From Lysobacterales bacterium (GTDB lineage: Bacteria; Pseudomonadota; Gammaproteobacteria; Xanthomonadales; SZUA-36): a stretch of 6,946 nt of DNA. The stretch spans positions 1-6,946 of the forward strand of contig JARFQZ010000090.1 in assembly GCA_029287515.1 (NCBI GenBank). Direction: 5' to 3'. Within the stretch, counting starts at the first letter, position 1. Each line of letters opens with the position of its first letter. A model generated the notes under the pieces. That model was not told the DNA's origin and searched no databases. It saw only the letters and a program-made list of their open reading frames with translations. Both the position numbers and the translations under genes were made by a program. This document shows, piece after piece, positions 1 through 5,622 of this stretch.

Positions 1-2034
1 CATGACCTCGAGGAAATTGTCGTGCGGGCCACGCCGCTGGACCGCGACCTGGTGGAACTGTCCCAGTCGGCCACCGTGCTGGCCGGGGAAGACCTGCGCA
101 GGGAAGTTTCAAATAACATCGGCGAGACCCTGACCCGGCAAGCCGGGCTGGCTAACGCCAGCTTCGGGCAAAACGTGGGGCGGCCGGTGATCCGTGGCCT
201 GCAGGGCCAACGCGTCGGCTTGCTGCTCAACAACATGGCGGCAAATGATGCTTCGGCGGTCAGCCAGGATCATGCGGTCTCGATTGAGCCTTTCCTGGCA
301 GACCAGGTGGAAATTCTGCGCGGGCCGGCCACGCTGCTCTACGGTTCCGGCTCCATCGGCGGAGTCGTGAACATCGTGTCGCATACCATCCCGCAGGAAA
401 TGCCGGAAAACGGCTTTGAAGGCCGGGTGCTGGGGCAACTCGACTCGGCGGCCGACCAGCGCTTTGCAGCAGGCCGCGTGGATTTCGGCGTCGGGTCATT
501 CGTATTCCACGCGGACGGCTTCTATCGCCGCACCGACGACTACGAAATTCCCGGCCGCGCGGAGCTTTACGCCGACGATGATCACGATGAAGGCGAAGAT
601 CACGATGAGCATGAAGAACATGAGGGTGAGGAAAATAGCGGCGTGCTGGAAAACAGCTTCCTCGACAACGATGGCGGCTCACTGGGCGCCAGCTGGATCG
701 GGGAACGCTGGCGTGCAGGCGTTTCCTGGACGACTTACGACTCCGACTATGGCATTCCGGGCGCCCATCACCATCAAGAAGAGCATGACGAGGAACACGA
801 AGGCGAAGAACACGAAGATGAGGAGCATGAAGGCGAAGAAGAGGAGCTGGTGACGATCGGCATGGAATCAGACCGATGGGATGCCGAGCTGGTCGGAACC
901 AATCCCTTTGGCGGTTTCGAACAGCTGAAATTCCGCTACGCCAATACGGATTACACCCACACCGAGTTCGAGGGCGACGAAACCGGCACGTTGTTTGACA
1001 GCGAAACCGATGATCTCAGGGTGGAGCTGCGACACAATCCCTGGGGCCGGTCGTCAGGTGCGTTCGGCCTGCAGTACACCGACGTGGATTTCGGCGCCGA
1101 GGGCGATGAAGCCTTTGTGCCGCCTTCCAATACCGAGACCTGGGGCCTGTTCTGGATCGAAAGCCTGGAGTTCGACCACTGGCAGCTCGACCTGGGTTTG
1201 CGCTACGAGGACGTCGACGTGACTGCATTGGAGTTACTGGAGCACGAGGAAGGTTCCGCAAAGCGCAATTTCAATCCCTTCTCAATCTCCGCGGGCGCGA
1301 TCTGGCACGTCACCGATACCGGCCACCTGACATTCAACCTGTCGCGGGCCGAGCGGGCGCCGACGGCACAGGAGCTTTACTCCCTGGGGCCACACATCGC
1401 CAGCCAGACCTTCGAGATCGGTGATCCGCTGCTGGATAAGGAGAGCAACCTGCACCTCGAGGCCGGCTACCGAATTCACGGTGAACGGCTGAGCGCGTCA
1501 TTCATCCTGTACGCGGACTGGTTCGACGATTTCATCTACCAGCAAAATACCGGGGAGGAAGAAGACGGGTTCCCGGTTCGGCAGTGGGCCCAGCAGGACG
1601 CCGACTTCGTGGGCGCCGAGGTTGAAGTGCGCTACGACATCGGTCACTACGACAGCGGCCACTGGTGGGTCTTCGGCCTGTTCGACACCGTCGATGGTGA
1701 CCTGGACGATGGCCAGAACGTGCCGCTGATGCCACCGACCCGCTTCGGGCTGGGGCTGGACTGGCACTACGATGGCTGGACCGCCAACGTGACCTGGATC
1801 TGGGCTGATGACCACACCGATGTAGCCGAATACGAGACTCCGACACCTGGTTACAATCTGCTCAATGCCGACCTGACCTGGACGCTGCCCTGGGCGGAAC
1901 GCTCCACCTGGGAGTTGTTCCTGCGCGGGCGCAACCTGCTGGACGAGGACGTGCGCAACAGTACCTCGTACCTGAAGGACCAGGCGCCACAGATCGGGCG
2001 CAATTTCGTTTTCGGCGTGCGGGCTGCCTTCTGA
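1..2034 (+). CDS. TonB-dependent outer-membrane receptor, ZnuD-like with His/acid-rich loops (5' partial)
   Basis: This is a 22-strand-type outer-membrane receptor that would import a substrate using TonB-ExbBD energy. The reading frame is open to the left edge (HDLEEIVVRATP from base 1), so the GTG at 22 is not the start; the real start and signal peptide lie outside. Residues 3-12 of the fragment look like a TonB box. Counting from the GTG codon, the plug spans about 1-125 with the hallmarks RPVIRGLQGQRV (54-65), VEILRGPATLLYGSGSIGG (96-114) and VVNIV. The barrel follows and ends in Phe, the usual outer-membrane insertion signal, after a RGRNLLDEDVRN motif. Two extracellular-type loops (about 185-204 and 249-275) are packed with His, Asp and Glu, as in zinc receptors of the ZnuD type. 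Zinc, or another divalent metal, is therefore the best substrate guess. No Zur site or zinc gene is visible here to confirm it. Family assignment is very sure; substrate is moderate. Confidence 0.95.
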   Translation, partial: HDLEEIVVRATPLDRDLVELSQSATVLAGEDLRREVSNNIGETLTRQAGLANASFGQNVGRPVIRGLQGQRVGLLLNNMAANDASAVSQDHAVSIEPFLADQVEILRGPATLLYGSGSIGGVVNIVSHTIPQEMPENGFEGRVLGQLDSAADQRFAAGRVDFGVGSFVFHADGFYRRTDDYEIPGRAELYADDDHDEGEDHDEHEEHEGEENSGVLENSFLDNDGGSLGASWIGERWRAGVSWTTYDSDYGIPGAHHHQEEHDEEHEGEEHEDEEHEGEEEELVTIGMESDRWDAELVGTNPFGGFEQLKFRYANTDYTHTEFEGDETGTLFDSETDDLRVELRHNPWGRSSGAFGLQYTDVDFGAEGDEAFVPPSNTETWGLFWIESLEFDHWQLDLGLRYEDVDVTALELLEHEEGSAKRNFNPFSISAGAIWHVTDTGHLTFNLSRAERAPTAQELYSLGPHIASQTFEIGDPLLDKESNLHLEAGYRIHGERLSASFILYADWFDDFIYQQNTGEEEDGFPVRQWAQQDADFVGAEVEVRYDIGHYDSGHWWVFGLFDTVDGDLDDGQNVPLMPPTRFGLGLDWHYDGWTANVTWIWADDHTDVAEYETPTPGYNLLNADLTWTLPWAERSTWELFLRGRNLLDEDVRNSTSYLKDQAPQIGRNFVFGVRAAF
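574..633 (+). other. First His/Asp/Glu-rich loop of the receptor
   Basis: Twenty codons (residues 185-204 counted from the GTG at 22) encode only Asp, Glu, His and Gly, with four His. It sits early in the barrel, after a strand ending GRAELYA. This position fits a surface loop. A metal-capturing role is inferred from similar His-rich loops known in ZnuD-type zinc receptors. Confidence 0.8.
766..846 (+). other. Second His/Glu-rich loop of the receptor
   Basis: Residues 249-275 (counted from the GTG at 22) begin with three consecutive His and contain seven His in all, the remainder being almost only Glu, Asp and Gly plus one Gln. It follows the strand ending YGIPGA and is a second likely metal-binding surface loop. 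Confidence 0.8.
796..840 (+). repeat. Three 15-base tandem repeats encoding HE(G/D)EE
   Basis: Three in-frame 15-base units at 796-810, 811-825 and 826-840 encode HEGEE, HEDEE and HEGEE. Units 1 and 3 differ only by cac/cat at the His codon; unit 2 is more diverged. The pattern suggests that the metal-binding loop grew by short in-frame duplications and may vary in length between strains. Confidence 0.8.
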
Positions 2035-2046
2035 TTCAGTCAGAAG
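2028..2046. terminator. Possible bidirectional terminator hairpin between convergent genes
   Basis: CTTCTGA (2028-2034) and TCAGAAG (2040-2046) form a perfect 7-base inverted repeat with a 5-base loop. The receptor stop codon lies in the left arm and the stop of the opposite gene (2036-2038) in the loop. The stem is not GC-rich and no T-run follows on either strand, so it is not a canonical intrinsic terminator. Its exact position at the convergent junction is the main argument for function. Confidence 0.35.
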
Positions 2047-3775
2047 ATGGTGACTTTCGGACGAAGCGGCCGGGCGTTGCCCCCGTGTGCTCGCCGTCCA
2101 TCAGCACCGGCACCCCGTTGACCAGAACGTGAACCACCCCGGTTGCGTACTGGTGCGGTTTCGCGAACGTGGCGTGGTCCTGGATGGTTTCCGGGTCGAA
2201 AATCGTGATGTCGGCGTAGAAACCTTCCTGCAGCCTGCCGCGGTCGTCGATCCCCAGGTTGTCGGCCGGGAATGAGGTCAGCCGCCGGATGGCTTCGGAC
2301 AGGCTGATGACACCTTCTTCCCGGACGTATTTGCCCAGCAGGCGGGCAAACGTGCCGTAGGCCCTTGGATGCGGATTCGATTTGAGGAAGACGCCCTCCG
2401 GGGCCAGCGATTCTGCATCGGAGCCGAACGCCACCCAGGGTTTTGCGATTTTCTTGTGGATATTCTCTTCCGACATCAGGAAATAGGCCGTGCCTACCCG
2501 GCTGTCGTCTTCAATGACCAGGTCGATCATGGTGTCTTCCGGCGAAGTACCCCTCATCTGCGCGACTTCGGCCACGGTTTTGCCGGTCAGCGGTTTGAGG
2601 TCGTCATTCTTGAAGCCCAGCAGCAACAGCTTGTCGGCCCCGCCGGCGGAATGGTACAGGTTTTCCCAGCCATCGCCGGCCGTCCTCATCTCAGCGAGCA
2701 CCCGGGCCCGGATTTCCGGGTCTTTCAGCCGGGCGACCCATGCGTCATGGCCGCCTTCCTGCACCCAGGGGGGCATGGCGGCGTCCAGCCCGGTGGCGCC
2801 TGCGGTATAGGTATACATGTCGGCCGTGATGTCCAGGCCTTCGGCGCGGGCCGCCTCGACTTTCCGGAACACTTCGTCCATTTTGCTCCAGTTGTCTTTG
2901 CCGCCGGCTTTCAGGTGATAGATCTCCGCCCCGATGTCCGCCTCCCTTGCGATGGTGATGAGTTCATCCACTGCTTCGAGCAACTGGCCGCCCTCGTTGC
3001 GGATGTGGGAAATGTAGCGCCCGCCGTACCGTGCAGCCACTTTGTTTAGTTCGATCAGTTCTTCGGTGGTGGAATAAAAAGCCGGGGCATAAATCAGCGA
3101 TGAACCGACGCCCAGCGCCCCTTCTTCCATGGCTTGTGCCACCAGCGCCTTCATCCGTTCCAACTCTTCCGGGGCAGGGGGGCGGTCTTCCTCACCCAGT
3201 TCGTGAATCCGTACCGTGGTTGCTCCGATGAAAGATGCCACGTTATTGGAGATTCCGCGTTTTTCCAGGTATTGCAGGTACTCGCCCAGCGTGGTCCATT
3301 CTATGTCGAACCTGATATCGCCCTGGCGGCGGATTATTTCTTCCTTCATCGCGTCGTTCAGCGGGCCCATCGACCAGCCTTCGCCCATCACCTCCAGCGT
3401 GACGCCCTGGCGGACATCGCTTTGTGACCGCCCATCCTCGATCAGGGATTCATTGGCCCAGCTCAGCATGTTGATGAATCCGGGCGCTACGGCCAGGCCG
3501 CTGGCGTCGATGATGGTCTCGGCACTGCCGCTGATCTCGCCGATGGCCGCGATCCGGTCTCCGTTGATCGCGATGTCTGCCCTGATAGCTGCGCCGCCAT
3601 CACCCGTGTGGACGGAACCGTTCCTGATCACGATGTCGAATGACACAGGCGCCCCGGGTGGCGCCGTTGATGCCTGCGGCTCGGAAACAGCGGCCGGGGC
3701 GGCGGGGGCCGTGGATTCGGAACAGGCAGCCAGGGCGAAGAAAAGAACGGAAAACAGGGCAGTCCTTAGATACAT
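2036..3775 (-). CDS. Lipoprotein amidohydrolase of the D-aminoacylase (N-acyl-D-amino-acid deacylase) family, with altered metal site
   Basis: A 579-residue protein of the amidohydrolase superfamily, whose D-aminoacylase members hydrolyse N-acyl-D-amino acids. The N-terminus (residues 1-17, Arg4, hydrophobic core) ends in lipobox LAAC with Cys18, followed by Ser. This predicts a lipoprotein sorted to the outer membrane, facing the periplasm or surface. An Ala/Pro-rich linker (about 19-44) leads to the beta-sandwich strand FDIVIRNGSVHTGDG. The barrel has YAPAFYSTTEEL, SHIRNE (His257), IYHLKAGG (His287) and AFGSDAES (Asp453), then the closing NGVPVLMDGEHTG typical of the family. The usual GFIDxHTH motif reads GFINMLSW (99-106), and the usual GNC reads GEG (131-133), so three first-site metal ligands are gone. 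I recall this variant as a recurrent clade, so it is probably not a sequencing error. The start is supported by the signal peptide and an AAGGA 11 bases upstream. Being last in the operon ties it to the lipase and ABC genes. The substrate is unknown; a peptidase or non-hydrolytic role is possible. Confidence 0.9.
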   Translation of the reverse strand: MYLRTALFSVLFFALAACSESTAPAAPAAVSEPQASTAPPGAPVSFDIVIRNGSVHTGDGGAAIRADIAINGDRIAAIGEISGSAETIIDASGLAVAPGFINMLSWANESLIEDGRSQSDVRQGVTLEVMGEGWSMGPLNDAMKEEIIRRQGDIRFDIEWTTLGEYLQYLEKRGISNNVASFIGATTVRIHELGEEDRPPAPEELERMKALVAQAMEEGALGVGSSLIYAPAFYSTTEELIELNKVAARYGGRYISHIRNEGGQLLEAVDELITIAREADIGAEIYHLKAGGKDNWSKMDEVFRKVEAARAEGLDITADMYTYTAGATGLDAAMPPWVQEGGHDAWVARLKDPEIRARVLAEMRTAGDGWENLYHSAGGADKLLLLGFKNDDLKPLTGKTVAEVAQMRGTSPEDTMIDLVIEDDSRVGTAYFLMSEENIHKKIAKPWVAFGSDAESLAPEGVFLKSNPHPRAYGTFARLLGKYVREEGVISLSEAIRRLTSFPADNLGIDDRGRLQEGFYADITIFDPETIQDHATFAKPHQYATGVVHVLVNGVPVLMDGEHTGATPGRFVRKSPSSD

Positions 3776-3786
3776 GAGTTGTCGTG

Positions 3787-3791
3787 TCCTT
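3787..3791 (-). promoter_or_regulatory. Ribosome binding site of the amidohydrolase lipoprotein gene
   Basis: AAGGA on the minus strand lies 11 bases before the ATG at 3775 and overlaps the TAA stop (3790-3792) of the upstream lipase gene. The overlap supports co-transcription and possible translational coupling, and supports this start codon. Confidence 0.65.
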
Positions 3792-5622
3792 ATTTGTATT
3801 CGGGGTGTTCTTCCAGCCAGGCGGTCAGCTCGCTTTTTGCGTGCGTGTAGCCGGCCTGGACAATTTTTTCGAATGACTTCACTTCGGTCATGCCGAATTT
3901 CCGCACCGGGGGATTCAGCAGGATGTCTGCTTTGCGGCCCTGTTCGCGAACCCGTTCCAGCGTGCCAAGCAGGGTTGCCTTGAGCATGATATTCGAAAGG
4001 CTGGGCACCCGCTGCCTGCGCGAGAACGGCAGGTAGCGGCCGCGGAACACCGCCCAGGGAGAGGGGACGGCGCTGTAGTCCACTTCGACCCGTTCGGCGG
4101 ATGACAGGTCGACCGCGATGATTCGGCTGACCGGCTTGAGCCGCATTTCATCCACCGGCAGGTTATTGACGACAGCGCCGTCAATGGTCAGCCGGTTGTT
4201 GACGACAGCAGGCGGGATAATGCCGGGCAGGGCGGCGCTCGCCCTCAGCGCGTCGGGCAGGTAACCGGATTCATGGATGTTGGTCGAGCCGGTGTCCAGG
4301 TTGCAGGACACGCAGAAAAAAGGTGTGGGCAGGTCTTCAATCTGGTAGTCGAGGTGCTCCTCCAGCATCCGGGACATGCGCTTGCCGCGGATAAGCGACA
4401 TCATCGGGATCGTGAAATCACTGAACGGTTTACCCTCGACAAAGGACTTTTTCGCCAGCTCTGACGCATCCTCCGCCGAAACAGGGCTGGCGATGGCCGC
4501 GGCCATGATGGCGCCGATGCTGGTTCCGCCCACCCAGTCAACCGGCAAACCCAGTTCTTCCATTGCCCGGTGCACGCCAAGGTGCGCAAATCCGCGGGCC
4601 GCGCCGCCGGCCAGCACCAGCCCGAGCGCATTGCCGGAAACGATCCGGGTCACCCGGCTCAGGTCGTCCGGTTTGTCTTGGCGGACATGCACGTGAAAAT
4701 CAACCCGCCGGTCGGTAAGCCAGCGGGAAGTGCCCTTGATGGATTCGCTTGAAGGGGGTTGCAGCAGAACCAGCAATTGCCGCGCAATGGTTGAACCTGA
4801 AGTTTCGAGCAGATCGGTTTCCCAGGCCCGGGGCGCCGGATCAAGAGAGGCATCCCCCACCATCAGGACCATGTCGGAGTGCCGTAACGCGAAGTGTGAC
4901 CAGTCCGTATTGCCTCCGCCGCAATGGTAGACCAGGAAGCGATACTCGTTTTCCTGGTCTTGCAGCCAGTTCTTCAGGGATTCAGGAACGGTCTGCCCGG
5001 GCTGAAGTGAATCGACCGGCGCTCCTTTTCTGCCGAGCTCACTGGCGGCGAGGCTCAGCGTGTGGCCTTCATTCTCCAGTTCCAGGGTGAGTTCACGGCA
5101 GAAATTTTCCAGCCGGGGTGAAGAGTCCAGCGGCAGGATGGTAATGGCTTTCAGGTTGCGGGTGGGCGAACGGGTGCCGAAACTGCTCTGCAGCAGGTTG
5201 GCGACATTGGTGGCCAGTCTCACGACCAGGGCAGGGTGGTCCGGCGCCAGGCGGTCGAATGATTCACGATCCAACCGGATCAGCAGGCTGTCACGAATGG
5301 CCTGGATACCCACCGCGCGAGGCGCACCGGTCAGCAGGGCGAGTTCACCCACACTGTCCCCGGGAACGATTTCGTTGAGGAAGCGGCCGCGGTTTTGGCC
5401 TTCCTTGCCTTTTGCCCAGGCTTGCAACCGCCCCCGAACCAGGAAGTACAGGGCATCTCCGGGATCACCCTGTTTCATCAGCCAGTCGCCGCCGGACAGG
5501 TGGGTAATCTCCAGTTCGTCGAGCAGCGCATCGTCCGCATCAAAACTTGTTTTGAAATATGTTTCTAGGGTATCCAGGATTCTCCTGGTCAGGCCTTCCG
5601 ATTCGATCTCCCGGACTTTCAT
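3790..5622 (-). CDS. NTE-type patatin-like phospholipase/lysophospholipase with N-terminal cyclic-nucleotide-binding domain
   Basis: A 610-residue cytoplasmic serine hydrolase, expected to cleave acyl chains from phospholipids or lysophospholipids. A cyclic-nucleotide-binding domain (about 18-150) shows GDWLMKQGDPGDALYFLVRG and the phosphate-binding cassette GELALLTGAPRA (92-103), with Glu93 and Arg102 in place. The central region (about 155-330) resembles the segment that precedes the catalytic domain in eukaryotic neuropathy target esterase (ITILPLD, RHSDMVLMVGDA, RQLLVLL). The patatin domain starts near 334: oxyanion loop GGAARG (339-344), nucleophile elbow GTSIG with Ser368, and catalytic Asp481 in DGA, giving a complete Ser-Asp dyad. 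The loop has Ala where GGGxRG has its third Gly, a tolerated variant. There is no signal peptide or clear membrane helix. NTE proteins usually carry several cNMP domains; here there is one. The start ATG overlaps the stop of the ABC-GAF gene as ATGA. The lipid substrate and whether cAMP, cGMP or nothing binds are not shown. Confidence 0.95.
   Translation of the reverse strand: MKVREIESEGLTRRILDTLETYFKTSFDADDALLDELEITHLSGGDWLMKQGDPGDALYFLVRGRLQAWAKGKEGQNRGRFLNEIVPGDSVGELALLTGAPRAVGIQAIRDSLLIRLDRESFDRLAPDHPALVVRLATNVANLLQSSFGTRSPTRNLKAITILPLDSSPRLENFCRELTLELENEGHTLSLAASELGRKGAPVDSLQPGQTVPESLKNWLQDQENEYRFLVYHCGGGNTDWSHFALRHSDMVLMVGDASLDPAPRAWETDLLETSGSTIARQLLVLLQPPSSESIKGTSRWLTDRRVDFHVHVRQDKPDDLSRVTRIVSGNALGLVLAGGAARGFAHLGVHRAMEELGLPVDWVGGTSIGAIMAAAIASPVSAEDASELAKKSFVEGKPFSDFTIPMMSLIRGKRMSRMLEEHLDYQIEDLPTPFFCVSCNLDTGSTNIHESGYLPDALRASAALPGIIPPAVVNNRLTIDGAVVNNLPVDEMRLKPVSRIIAVDLSSAERVEVDYSAVPSPWAVFRGRYLPFSRRQRVPSLSNIMLKATLLGTLERVREQGRKADILLNPPVRKFGMTEVKSFEKIVQAGYTHAKSELTAWLEEHPEYK
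5619..5622 (-). other. ATGA stop-start overlap between ABC-GAF and lipase genes
   Basis: On the minus strand ATGA holds the ATG of the lipase gene (5622-5620) and the TGA of the ABC-GAF gene (5621-5619). This arrangement normally indicates translational coupling and matched amounts of the two proteins. Confidence 0.9.

Noticed and set aside
22..24. GTG as the start codon of the TonB-dependent receptor
   Set aside because: The frame is open to base 1 and encodes a TonB-box-like LEEIV just before it; a start here would leave no signal peptide. The gene is cut by the window edge.
574..846. His/Glu-rich segments as a frameshift or low-quality sequence
   Set aside because: The receptor frame continues intact through both segments with normal barrel strands on either side, and such loops are known in zinc receptors.
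416..853. 145-codon open frame overlapping the receptor in another + frame
   Set aside because: Its Lys/Met/Thr-rich part arises from reading the His/Glu repeat out of frame; the receptor frame carries all the conserved motifs.
2369..3049. 226-codon open frame on the + strand within the amidohydrolase gene
   Set aside because: It is antisense to a well-supported enzyme, has no convincing ribosome binding site or recognisable domain, and reflects codon bias of the real gene.
3377..3466. Loss of metal ligands as a sign that the amidohydrolase is a pseudogene
   Set aside because: The frame is full length with signal peptide, lipobox, ribosome binding site and the other active-site residues, so it is more likely a functional variant.
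3216..3983. 255-codon open frame on the + strand, opposite the amidohydrolase and lipase junction
   Set aside because: It lies antisense to two clear genes, has a low-complexity Arg/Ser/Ala-rich translation, matches no family I recognise, and such frames are common in G+C-rich coding DNA.
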